DNA from: DASQMT01 sp963839615
GTDB taxonomy: Bacteria; Actinomycetota; Thermoleophilia; Solirubrobacterales; Solirubrobacteraceae
Assembly: GCA_963839615.1 (NCBI GenBank)
Contig: CAWIVY010000002.1
Coordinates: 124,001-188,000 of the forward strand
Direction: 5' to 3'
Length of the DNA stretch: 64,000 nt
Shown here: positions 56,642 to 64,000 of the stretch, in pieces
Layout: every line of letters starts with the position of its first letter
Numbering within the stretch: position 1 is the stretch's first letter
Translations under genes and position numbers: made by a program
The notes under the pieces: generated by a model
Told to the model about the DNA's origin: nothing
The model's database searches: none
The model's input: the letters and a program-made list of their open reading frames with translations, nothing else

Positions 56642-58543
56642 ATGGCACGACGCCGACTGGAAGGCCTCGAGCGGGTGCTCGGGGTCAACGCCCTCTTCTC
56701 GACCGCCTACGGCAACGTCGGATCGTCGATCTACTACGCGCTCGGGCTCGTCGCCTCGCTCGCGCTAGGGCTCACGCCGATCGTCTTCGTGCTCACCGGC
56801 GCGCTCTTCTACTGCACCGCGACGACGTACGCCGAGGCGACCGCGATGTTCCCCGAGGCCGGCGGCTCGTCGCTGTTCGTGCGCCGCGCGTTCAACGAGC
56901 TGTTGTCGTTCTTCACCGCGTGGGCGCAGATGCTCAACTACGTGATCACGATCGCGATCTCGGCGTTCTTCGCCGCGCGCTACTTCGGCGGGGTGACGGA
57001 CGAGTACTTCAGCACCTCGCCGGGCGACATCTTCCTCGGCATCGGGATCATCGCGATCCTCGCAGTCGTGAACGTGCGCGGCGTCAAGGACGCCGTCGCG
57101 GTCAACATCGTCCTCGCCGTCGTCGACTTCCTCAGCCAGCTGGCGCTCGTGCTCGCCGGGGTCTTCCTCGTCCTCAGCCCGGGGCTGCTGCTCGACAACC
57201 TCTCGTACTTCGGCGTCGCCCCGACCTGGCAGGACTTCCTGATCGCGATCCCGGTCGGCACCGTCGCCTACACGGGGATCGAGACGATCTCGAACATGGC
57301 CGGGGAGGCGCGCGACCACGCGGCGACCATCCCTGCGTCGATCAAGCGCGTGATGATCGCCGTCTTCACGATCTACTTCACGTTGCCGTGGATCGCGCTG
57401 TCGGCGCTGCCGGTGCGCTGCGACGCCAACGGGGAGAACTGCACGACGCTGCTCGGCGTGGCGAAGGAGGACGGCGGCTTCGCCTCCAACCCGATGCTCG
57501 GGATCGTGCAGGCGATGGAGCTGGGCACGTTCCAGGGCGCCGCGGAGCTCTACGTCGGCATCCTGGCGGTGACGATCCTCGTCGCGGCCACCAATGCCGG
57601 CGTGCTCGGCGTCTCGAGGCTCGTCTACTCGATGGGGCTGCACCGCCAGATGCCCGACGCGATGCGGCGGCTGCACCCGCACTTCCGCACCCCCTACCTG
57701 GGCATCCTCGTGTTCTCGGGGTTCGCCTGCATCGCGATCGCCCCCGGCGAGGCGGAGTTCCTGGGCGCGATCTACGCGTTCGGGGCGATGCTGTCGTTCT
57801 CGATGGCGCACCTCGCGGTGCTGCGGCTGCGCGTCACGCGGCCCGACCTCCCGCGCCCCTACCGCAGCCCCGGCAGCCTCCGCATCCGCGGACGCGAGGT
57901 GCCGCCGTTCGCCGTCGCGGGCCTGGCGGGCACGGGCCTGTCGCTGATCGTCGTCAGCGCGCTCGATCTCACCGTCGCCGCCGCGGGCAGCGGCTGGCTG
58001 GCGCTGGGCATAGCCGTCTACGTGGTCTACCGCCGCCGCCAGGGGCTCGACCTCGTCTCGACGCACAAGGTCGCGATCCCGCAGCCGGTCGTCGACCACG
58101 AGGCGGAGTACGACTCGGTGCTCGTGCACGTGGGCGACAGCGGTTACGACGAATGGCTTGTCGCGACCGCCGCGAAGGTCGCGGCCCGCAAGCGGCGCGG
58201 GATCCACGTGCTCGTCACGATCATCGTGCCGAACTCGCTTGCGATCGACGCCCCGATGCGCGACGCCGAGGCGGTCGCCGAATCGATCATCGAGCAGGCG
58301 AAGCTGCAGGCCGGGCGGCGCGTCTCGGGCCACTGGGAGAAGGTGCGCGCCGGGCAGGCCGGGCGCCGCATCATCGAGGAGGCCCAGGACATGCGAGCGG
58401 CGGCCGTGGTGCTCGCGCTGCCGCAGCGGATCGCGGGGACGTCGGTCTTCGGCAAGACGCTCGAGACCGTCCTGGCCGAGCGCCCGTGCCGGGTTATCAT
58501 CGAGTCGCGGCCGCCGGACCTGATCCGCGGGCGCTCGGCCTAG
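56642..58543 (+). CDS. APC-superfamily permease with C-terminal USP-like domain (633 aa, copy 1)
   Basis: Residues ~10-460 form a twelve-segment amino acid-polyamine-organocation permease (GNVGSSIYYALGLVAS; AEATAMFPEAGGSS; YTGIETISNMAGEA). Residues ~480-625 form a cytoplasmic universal-stress-protein-like domain (YDSVLVHVGDSGYDEW; VSGHWEKVRAGQAGRRIIEE; RPCRVIIES). It may import amino acids or another cation-linked solute; the USP domain may bind nucleotide and gate transport. A strong paralog follows 16 bp downstream. Start ATG 56642 lies behind TAAGAT. Confidence 0.9.
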   Translation: MARRRLEGLERVLGVNALFSTAYGNVGSSIYYALGLVASLALGLTPIVFVLTGALFYCTATTYAEATAMFPEAGGSSLFVRRAFNELLSFFTAWAQMLNYVITIAISAFFAARYFGGVTDEYFSTSPGDIFLGIGIIAILAVVNVRGVKDAVAVNIVLAVVDFLSQLALVLAGVFLVLSPGLLLDNLSYFGVAPTWQDFLIAIPVGTVAYTGIETISNMAGEARDHAATIPASIKRVMIAVFTIYFTLPWIALSALPVRCDANGENCTTLLGVAKEDGGFASNPMLGIVQAMELGTFQGAAELYVGILAVTILVAATNAGVLGVSRLVYSMGLHRQMPDAMRRLHPHFRTPYLGILVFSGFACIAIAPGEAEFLGAIYAFGAMLSFSMAHLAVLRLRVTRPDLPRPYRSPGSLRIRGREVPPFAVAGLAGTGLSLIVVSALDLTVAAAGSGWLALGIAVYVVYRRRQGLDLVSTHKVAIPQPVVDHEAEYDSVLVHVGDSGYDEWLVATAAKVAARKRRGIHVLVTIIVPNSLAIDAPMRDAEAVAESIIEQAKLQAGRRVSGHWEKVRAGQAGRRIIEEAQDMRAAAVVLALPQRIAGTSVFGKTLETVLAERPCRVIIESRPPDLIRGRSA

Positions 58544-58546
58544 AAT
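58541..58546 (+). promoter_or_regulatory. Candidate -10 (TAGAAT) of the second APC permease gene
   Basis: TAGAAT begins on the TAG stop of copy 1 and ends 13 nt before the ATG at 58560. Confidence 0.45.
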
Positions 58547-58559
58547 CCCGCGCCGACAC

Positions 58560-60476
58560 ATGGCAAGACGCCGACTGGAAGGGCTCGAGCGGGTCCTGGG
58601 GGTCAACGCCCTCTTCGCCACTGCCTACGGCAATGTCGGATCGTCGATCTACTACGCGCTGGGCCTCGTCGCGTCGTTCGCGCTCGGCCTGACCCCGGTC
58701 GTCTTCATCATCACCGGGTTCTTTTTCTTCTGCACAGCCTCGACCTACGCCGAGGCGACCGCGATGTATCCCGAGGCGGGCGGCTCGTCGAGCTTCGCAC
58801 GGCGCGCATTCAACGAGTTCTGGTCGTTCTTCGCCGCCTGGGGCCAGATGCTCAACTACGTGATCACGATCGCGATCTCGGCGTTCTTCGTGCCGCACTA
58901 CATCGGCGGCCTGTTCTGGGTCGAGCTGAAGACGGCGCCGGGCGACATCATCGCCGGCGCCGGGGTCATCGCGCTGCTGGCCGTGATCAACGTCGTGGGC
59001 GTGAAGGAGTCCGCCGGCCTCAACGTCTTCCTGGCGATCGTCGACTTCCTCACCCAGCTGCTGCTCGTCGCGCTCGGGGCGCTGCTCGTGCTCTCGCCCG
59101 AGACGCTGGCCGACAACGTCGAGCTCGGCATCGCGCCGACGTGGCAGAACTTCATCATCTCGATCCCGCTCGGCATGATCGCCTACACGGGGATCGAGAC
59201 GATCTCGAACATGGCGGAGGAGGCCAAGGACGAGGCGCACACGATCCCGGCGGCGATCAAGCGCGTGCAGATCGCGGTCTTCGCGATCTACTTCACGCTG
59301 CCCGCGGTCGCGCTGTCCGCGCTGCCGGTCACGGAGCGCAACGGGGAGTACCGGACGCTGCTCGGCGTCAACGAGGAGGACGGCGGCTTTGCGGGCGACC
59401 CGATCCTTGGCGTCGTCAAGCAGATCGACCTCGGGCCGCTGCAGGCCGGCGGCGAGCTCTACGTCGGCCTCCTGGCCGCCACGATCCTCTTCATCGCGAC
59501 GAACGCGGCGATCATCGGCGTCTCGCGGCTCGTCTACTCGATGGGAATCCATCGCCAGCTCCCGGACGGCCTGCGCCGCCTGCACCCGCGCTACCGCACG
59601 CCCTGGATCGGGATCCTGATCTTCGCCGGGGTGGCGATCCTGACGCTGCTGCCGGGTCAGGCCGACTTCCTCGGCCTGATGTACGCGTTCGGGGCGATGC
59701 TCTCGTTCACGATCGCGCACGTCTCCGTGATCCGGCTCCGGCTCACCAAGCCGGACGTGCCGCGGCCGTACCGCGGGCCGGGCAACGTGACGTTCCGCGG
59801 GCGCGACCTGCCGCTGTTCGCGCTCGTCGGCGGCACGGCGACGGCCGCGGCCTTCCTGGCGACCGTGGTGCTCAACCCGGACGTGGCGGCGGCCGGCTTC
59901 GGCTGGCTCGCGCTCGGGATGCTCGTCTATCCGCTCTATCGCCGCCGTCAGGGGCTCGACCTCACCTCGACCCACAAGGTCGCGATCCCGCAGCCGGTCG
60001 TCGACCACGAGGCCGAGTACGATTCCGTGCTCGTACATGTCGCCGACGGCGGCTACGACGAGCAGGTGCTCGCGACCGCCGTCAAGCTCGCCGCGCGCAA
60101 GCGCCGCGGCATCCACATGCTCGTCACGATCACGGTCCCCAACTCGCGCCTGATCGACGCGTCGATGCCCGAGGAGGAAGCGGCGGCGAACTCGATCATC
60201 GAGCAGGCCAGGCTGCAGGGCGGCGGGCGCGTCTCGGGCCACTGGGAGAAGGTCCGCGCCGGCCAGGCGGGCCGCCGGATCATCGAGGAGGCACAGGACA
60301 TGCGCGCCGCGGCGGTCGTGATGACGCTACCGCGGCGGATCGCGGGCACGTCGGTGTTCGGCAAGACGCTGGAGACGGTGCTCGCCGAGCGGCCGTGCCG
60401 CGTGATCATCGAGTCGCGCCCGCCGGCCCGGCCGCCGCGCACGCACGCGCCCGAGAAGGCGAGCGCGGCGTCGTGA
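58560..60476 (+). CDS. APC-superfamily permease with C-terminal USP-like domain (638 aa, copy 2)
   Basis: It is a tandem duplicate of the preceding gene. The first 50 residues are nearly identical (MARRRLEGLERVLGVNALF), as are the junction QGLDLTSTHKVAIPQPVVDH and the USP core VSGHWEKVRAGQAGRRIIEE. Divergence is strongest in the loops between membrane segments (after residue ~120, VEKTAPG-type region, and ~260-300), which suggests the two copies bind different solutes. The gene overlaps a 55-aa membrane protein gene by 4 bp (GTGA). Confidence 0.9.
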   Translation: MARRRLEGLERVLGVNALFATAYGNVGSSIYYALGLVASFALGLTPVVFIITGFFFFCTASTYAEATAMYPEAGGSSSFARRAFNEFWSFFAAWGQMLNYVITIAISAFFVPHYIGGLFWVELKTAPGDIIAGAGVIALLAVINVVGVKESAGLNVFLAIVDFLTQLLLVALGALLVLSPETLADNVELGIAPTWQNFIISIPLGMIAYTGIETISNMAEEAKDEAHTIPAAIKRVQIAVFAIYFTLPAVALSALPVTERNGEYRTLLGVNEEDGGFAGDPILGVVKQIDLGPLQAGGELYVGLLAATILFIATNAAIIGVSRLVYSMGIHRQLPDGLRRLHPRYRTPWIGILIFAGVAILTLLPGQADFLGLMYAFGAMLSFTIAHVSVIRLRLTKPDVPRPYRGPGNVTFRGRDLPLFALVGGTATAAAFLATVVLNPDVAAAGFGWLALGMLVYPLYRRRQGLDLTSTHKVAIPQPVVDHEAEYDSVLVHVADGGYDEQVLATAVKLAARKRRGIHMLVTITVPNSRLIDASMPEEEAAANSIIEQARLQGGGRVSGHWEKVRAGQAGRRIIEEAQDMRAAAVVMTLPRRIAGTSVFGKTLETVLAERPCRVIIESRPPARPPRTHAPEKASAAS

Positions 60477-60640
60477 GCCCGGTCACGCTGGTGCTGTCCG
60501 GGCTGATGGTGGTGCTCGGCATCGCGATGATCGCCCGCACGGTCGCGGCGGGCGGCGGGCCCGTGGCGGCGGGCGTCGTGCTCGGGCTCTTGTTCGTGGC
60601 CGCGGGGGCAGGCAGGCTGTGGGTGGAGCGGCGCCGGTGA
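60473..60640 (+). CDS. Small two-segment membrane protein between APC permeases (55 aa)
   Basis: This short frame starts with GTG overlapping the copy 2 stop (GTGA), and its own TGA overlaps the next gene's GTG in the same way. It encodes two hydrophobic segments (VTLVLSGLMVVLGIAMIA and VVLGLLFVAAGAGRLW) with a basic end. The double coupling makes a real gene likely. No family is recognised; it may be a small accessory subunit of the permeases. Confidence 0.72.
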   Translation: MSPVTLVLSGLMVVLGIAMIARTVAAGGGPVAAGVVLGLLFVAAGAGRLWVERRR

Positions 60641-62664
60641 CCGAGAGCGGCGACAAGCACGGCCGCCTGCAGCGGCTGGAAGCGCCGGCGGCGCTCAAGC
60701 GCGGGACGGGCTCGCCGCCGCTGTTCGGGATCGTGCAGGGCTTCCTCTCGGCCTCGCTGTACTTCGCGCTGGGCGTCGTGGTGGTCAACGCCCTCGGGTT
60801 CACCTGGATCGTGCTGCTCGCGGCGACGCTGTTCTTCGCGCTGCTCGTGCTCTCCTACATGGAGGGCGCGTCGCTGCACCAGGAGCGCGGTGGCGCGACC
60901 GTGCTCGCGCGCTATGGGTTCAACGAGCTGTGGAGCTTCATCGCCGGCTGGGCGATCCTGCTCGACTATCTGATCCTGATCGCGATCACTGCGTTCGCGA
61001 TCACGGACTACGCCGCGCTGTTCTGGGGCGAGCTCGCGCACGGCGCGCCAGAGCTGGCGCTCACGTTCGGCGTGATCGGATACGTCGCCTGGGTCAACCT
61101 GCGCGGCGCCGGCTCGCGGCGTTGGGAGCGGGCGGCGTTCGTCGTCTTCGCCGACCTCGCGCTGCAGCTGCTGATCGTCGTGTTCGGCCTGGCGCTCGTG
61201 CTCGAGCCGCATGTGCTCACCGACCCGGCGGCCGTCGCCGGCACTCCCAACCTGGAGCACCTGCTGTTCGCGTTCACCATCGCGATCGCCGCCTTCTCCG
61301 GCCTCGACGCCTCCTCCGCGCTCGCCGGCGAGGTCGCGGTCTCGCGCCGTGGGCTCAAGCGCCTGTTCGTCGCGCGCGCCGCCGCCGCGATCCCGTACGT
61401 CGGCATCGCGCTCGTCGCCGCCTCGACGCTGCCACAGACCGGCCACCGCTGGGTCGAGGCACCGATGCTGGGCCTGGTCTCGGGCTTCGAGCAGGATTGG
61501 CTGCGCGAACCGCTGCGCTACATGATCGCGATCTTCGGGATCGCGATCCTCGTGATCGCCTGCAACGCGGCGATGTTCGGGCTCTCCCGGCTCGGCTACT
61601 CGCTGGCGCTCAACCGCCAGATCCCGTCGCTCGTCGGCCGGCTGCACCCCCGCTACAACACCCCGGTCGTGCTGATCGCGCTCGGCGCGCTGCTGGCCGT
61701 GGCGCTCGTGATCCCGACCGACCTCGAGTTCCTCGCCGCGATCTACGCGTTCGGCGCCACGCTGGCGTTCACGATCGTGCACCTCGCCGTGATCCGGTTG
61801 CGCTTCCGCGAGCCCGACCGCGACCGGCCCTACAAGGTCCCGTTCAACGTGCGCGTGGGAGGCGCCGAGCTGCCGCTCACAGCGGTCCTCGGCGCCGCCA
61901 TGGCCGCCGTCGCGTTCGTTTCGGTGATCGTCCTGCACGACGCCGCGCGCTTCGTCGGCGCGGGCTGGATGGCGTTCGGCGTGGCGCTGTACGTCATCTA
62001 CCGCACGGTCGAGGGCAAGCCGGTGTTCAAGCGCGTCACGGTTCCAGCCAGGGCGCTCACGCGTCAGGGGGTCGCGGCGGAGTTCGGCTCGATCCTCGTG
62101 CCGGTGCTCGGCACGCCGCTCGACGACGACATCATGCAGACCGCGGGACGCCTGGCCGGGGAGGAGAACGAGGACTTCGGCGAGGGTGGCGCGGTGATCG
62201 AGGCGCTGTGGGTGTTCGAGGTGCCGATGGCGCTGCCGCTCGACTCACCCGTGGCGGACGACGACCTGCGCCGCGCGCGCAAGTCGCTCGCGCGCGCCAA
62301 GGCCGTGGGCGAGGAGTACGAGGGCGTCGAGGTCGCGACCGCGACGGTGCGCGCGCGGCGCGCGGGCGAGGCGATCGTGCAACAGGCCAAGCGGCGCGGC
62401 GTCGAGGCGATCGTGCTCGCGGCCGAGGAGCCGACGGGCATTCGCGGCGGCTTGGCATACGGCGGCAAGCAGGGGTTGCACGACTCGTTCGTGGGCGAGA
62501 CGACGCGCTACGTGCTGCAGAAGGCGACCTGCCGCGTGATCCTGACCGCGCCGCCGTCGGGCAAGGCCGCCGTCGACCCGATGGGGCCGGTGGCCGGCGT
62601 CTCGCTGGAGCACCCCGTAGGACATCCGCTGGCCGCCGCCGAGCCCGTCCCGCCGGATCGCTAG
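60637..62664 (+). CDS. APC-superfamily permease with C-terminal USP-like domain (675 aa, copy 3, divergent)
   Basis: The permease half starts after residue ~30 (PPLFGIVQGFLSASLYFALGVVV; FSGLDASSALAGEVAVSRRG). The C-terminal ~180 residues have a USP-like alpha/beta domain (AEFGSILVPVLGTPLDDDIM; VRARRAGEAIVQQAKRRGVE). It is clearly related in layout to copies 1 and 2 but much less similar in sequence, with a different USP loop (GGLAYGGKQGL). GTG at 60637 overlaps the small gene upstream. The substrate is unknown. Confidence 0.88.
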   Translation: MTESGDKHGRLQRLEAPAALKRGTGSPPLFGIVQGFLSASLYFALGVVVVNALGFTWIVLLAATLFFALLVLSYMEGASLHQERGGATVLARYGFNELWSFIAGWAILLDYLILIAITAFAITDYAALFWGELAHGAPELALTFGVIGYVAWVNLRGAGSRRWERAAFVVFADLALQLLIVVFGLALVLEPHVLTDPAAVAGTPNLEHLLFAFTIAIAAFSGLDASSALAGEVAVSRRGLKRLFVARAAAAIPYVGIALVAASTLPQTGHRWVEAPMLGLVSGFEQDWLREPLRYMIAIFGIAILVIACNAAMFGLSRLGYSLALNRQIPSLVGRLHPRYNTPVVLIALGALLAVALVIPTDLEFLAAIYAFGATLAFTIVHLAVIRLRFREPDRDRPYKVPFNVRVGGAELPLTAVLGAAMAAVAFVSVIVLHDAARFVGAGWMAFGVALYVIYRTVEGKPVFKRVTVPARALTRQGVAAEFGSILVPVLGTPLDDDIMQTAGRLAGEENEDFGEGGAVIEALWVFEVPMALPLDSPVADDDLRRARKSLARAKAVGEEYEGVEVATATVRARRAGEAIVQQAKRRGVEAIVLAAEEPTGIRGGLAYGGKQGLHDSFVGETTRYVLQKATCRVILTAPPSGKAAVDPMGPVAGVSLEHPVGHPLAAAEPVPPDR

Positions 62665-62667
62665 AGT
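62662..62667 (+). promoter_or_regulatory. Candidate -10 (TAGAGT) of the TrkA-N gene pair
   Basis: TAGAGT overlaps the TAG stop of the third permease gene and lies 10 nt before the ATG at 62678. Confidence 0.45.
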
Positions 62668-62677
62668 CCCCGGCCGC

Positions 62678-63103
62678 ATGTTCGTCCTCGTCGTCGGAGC
62701 CGGCCGCGTCGGCTCCTCCGTCGCCACTTCCGCCCTGCGCGCCGGGCACACGGTCTCCGTCCTCGACGAGGACCCGCTCTCGCACGAGCGCCTCGACGTC
62801 GAGCTCGGCACGTCGTGGGAGGAGGCCGGCGGCCGCTTCACGATCGGCACCGCGCTGGAGCTCGACGCGTTGACCGAGTCGGGGATCGAGGACGCCGACG
62901 TCTTCATCGCGTCGACGAACGGCGACAACACCAACCTCGTCGTCGCGCAGCTCGCGCAGCGCCGCTTCGAGGTGCCGAAGGTGATCGCGCGCGTGCTCGA
63001 CCCACGCCGCGCCGCGTGGTACGCCGAGCAGGGCGTGCACACGATCTGCCCGACCCAGATCGCGATCGAGCAGCTCGAGAAGGCCGCGCTGGAGATCGGC
63101 TGA
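62678..63103 (+). CDS. TrkA-N (RCK) domain protein (141 aa)
   Basis: It is a single Rossmann-type RCK domain (FVLVVGAGRVGSSVATSALR; VFIASTNGDNTNLVVAQLAQ; VIARVLDPRRAAWYAEQGV) with no C-terminal RCK_C domain. RCK subunits bind NAD(H) or ATP/ADP and gate potassium channels and transporters. The next gene is a two-domain TrkA protein starting within its stop (TGATG), so the two may form a heteromeric gating ring. No Trk/Ktr membrane subunit is in the window, so the partner may be the adjacent APC permeases or lie elsewhere. Confidence 0.88.
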   Translation: MFVLVVGAGRVGSSVATSALRAGHTVSVLDEDPLSHERLDVELGTSWEEAGGRFTIGTALELDALTESGIEDADVFIASTNGDNTNLVVAQLAQRRFEVPKVIARVLDPRRAAWYAEQGVHTICPTQIAIEQLEKAALEIG

Positions 63104-63783
63104 TGGACGGGATGTACGTGATCATCGCGGGCGCGGGCAAGGTCGGCTGGAACCTCGCGCGCGAGCTGCTCGAGCGCGGCGACGAGGTGACCGTGATCGA
63201 GCAGGACCGGCGCCGCTACCTGACCGTCGAGCAGGAGCTCGAGCACGCCGTCCAGTACGGCGACGCGACCGAGCTGTGGGTGCTCGAGCGCGCCGGCATC
63301 CAGCGCGCGGAGCTGGTGGTGGCCGTGACGGGAGACGACGAGGACAACCTGCTGATCTGCCAGGTCGCGAAGGAGAAGTACCTCTGCGAGCGGATCATCG
63401 CCCGCTGCAACAACCCGCGCAACCTGACGCACTTCAAGCTGCTCGGGATCCAGCCGGCGGTCTCGGCGACCGACCTGATCCTGCGCCTGATCGAGCACGA
63501 GGTGCCGAAGTACGGCATGGTGCACCTGCTCGACCTGCCCGAGGAGCGGCTGGAGATCATCGAGCTCGAGGTCGGCGAGGGCTGCGACGCGGCGGGCAAG
63601 CGCGTCTCGGACCTGGCGCTGCCCGACGGCGCGCTCGTGATCTCGGTGCTGCGCGGAGGCGCGGGCTTCGTGCCCAACGCGGAGAGCAAGGTCGAGGCGG
63701 GCGACGAGGTCCTGATCGTGCTCGATCCAGGGCTCGAGGAGGACATCACGCGCCTGTTCGTCGCGAGCGGCGCGCGTGCCTGA
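63103..63783 (+). CDS. TrkA-like protein, TrkA-N plus TrkA-C (226 aa)
   Basis: The TrkA-N domain (MYVIIAGAGKVGWNLARELL; VVAVTGDDEDNLLICQVAKE; ERIIARCNNPRNLTHF) is followed by a TrkA-C domain (~150-220, LEVGEGCDAAGKRVSDLAL; AGDEVLIVLDPGLEEDI). It should be the nucleotide- and ion-sensing regulatory subunit of a potassium or similar transporter. The ATG at 63103 overlaps the upstream stop by one base; ATG 63112 is also possible. The next gene overlaps its end by 8 bp. Confidence 0.9.
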   Translation: MDGMYVIIAGAGKVGWNLARELLERGDEVTVIEQDRRRYLTVEQELEHAVQYGDATELWVLERAGIQRAELVVAVTGDDEDNLLICQVAKEKYLCERIIARCNNPRNLTHFKLLGIQPAVSATDLILRLIEHEVPKYGMVHLLDLPEERLEIIELEVGEGCDAAGKRVSDLALPDGALVISVLRGGAGFVPNAESKVEAGDEVLIVLDPGLEEDITRLFVASGARA

Positions 63784-64000
63784 CCGCTCGGTCGGGGCGC
63801 TGATCGTCGGTGGCGGTGCGGCGGGCGCCGCCTGCGCGGAGGCGCTCTACGAGGGCGACTTCGGCGGCGACGTGATGCTGGTCGGGCGCGAGCCCGACCC
63901 GCCCTACGAGCGCCCGCCGGCGTCGAAGGGCTACCTGGCCGGCACCCAGGACCGCGATGCGTGCCTGATCCACGACGAGGCCTGGTACTCCAGCCGTTCG
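63776..64000 (+). CDS. FAD-dependent oxidoreductase, N-terminal part (cut by window edge)
   Basis: A GTG at 63776 opens a frame that reads a dinucleotide-binding GALIVGGGAAGAACAEAL and then PYERPPASKGYLAG, the pattern of ferredoxin/rubredoxin reductases and AIF-like pyridine nucleotide-disulfide oxidoreductases (the PxxxPxLSK-type motif that binds FAD). 75 codons are visible. It overlaps the TrkA gene by 8 bp, so it is coupled. The partner electron carrier is not visible. Confidence 0.82.
   Translation, partial: MPDRSVGALIVGGGAAGAACAEALYEGDFGGDVMLVGREPDPPYERPPASKGYLAGTQDRDACLIHDEAWYSSRS

Overview
The window is about 64 kb of very GC-rich (roughly three-quarters G+C), densely packed bacterial chromosome. 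Gene content and style suggest an actinobacterium of the Thermoleophilia / Solirubrobacterales type: a K+-independent membrane pyrophosphatase, Rex, a short primary-like sigma factor, many 4-bp ATGA/GTGA gene overlaps, many GTG/TTG starts, and many leaderless-looking promoters. This placement is an inference from style and families; no marker such as 16S rRNA lies in the window. I recognised no tRNA, rRNA, CRISPR array or transposase.

Layout. (1) 1-7271, minus strand: a two-component system (LiaS/NarX-like kinase plus NarL-type regulator), then a MacB/FtsX-type ABC exporter, then two tandem membrane-anchored alpha/beta hydrolase paralogs (the second cut by the window edge). (2) uvrA, plus strand, with a perfect LexA-type SOS palindrome upstream. 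(3) 10.3-19.8 kb, housekeeping: ABM-type protein, LysM/lytic transglycosylase, hexapeptide acetyltransferase, a DUF47-PiT phosphate transport operon, the pantothenate operon (DUF2520 protein-panC-panB), family-4 uracil-DNA glycosylase, GNAT acetyltransferase and a glycosyltransferase. (4) 19.8-26.1 kb, minus strand: an envelope/signalling operon of a delta-60-repeat/PKD surface protein, a FecR-like protein, DUF3307, a CHASE2 class III nucleotide cyclase and a secreted glycoside hydrolase. The first two share an uncharacterised C-terminal module. (5) 26.2-46.9 kb: a large surface-polysaccharide locus with seven further glycosyltransferase modules, two flippases, an O-antigen-ligase-like protein, an acyltransferase-3, three big polytopic proteins (two clear paralogs), an RfbH/E1-type 3-dehydratase and an LPYTG wall-anchored protein. 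A sigma-70 gene sits inside it. (6) 46.8-54.4 kb, plus strand: tsaE-tsaB-rimI-tsaD (t6A tRNA modification), a degenerate subtilase lacking its catalytic His, a glutaredoxin-like protein, rex, a YbdK-type ligase and DUF1844. (7) 54.5-64 kb: hppA, three APC permease-USP fusions (two in tandem duplication), two TrkA-N proteins and the start of an FAD oxidoreductase.

The most unusual non-coding structures are two intergenic elements (10300-10549 and 28605-28823). Both are bounded by the same 16-17 bp inverted repeat (about 30 bp imperfect) and filled with two or three ~60-bp units, each a palindrome with an ACGTCG-type core and a 23-25 nt loop. They look like members of an undescribed non-autonomous repeat family. 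A second theme is at least 17 genes with a TAnnnT hexamer 6-15 nt upstream of the start codon and no Shine-Dalgarno, the pattern expected for leaderless mRNAs.
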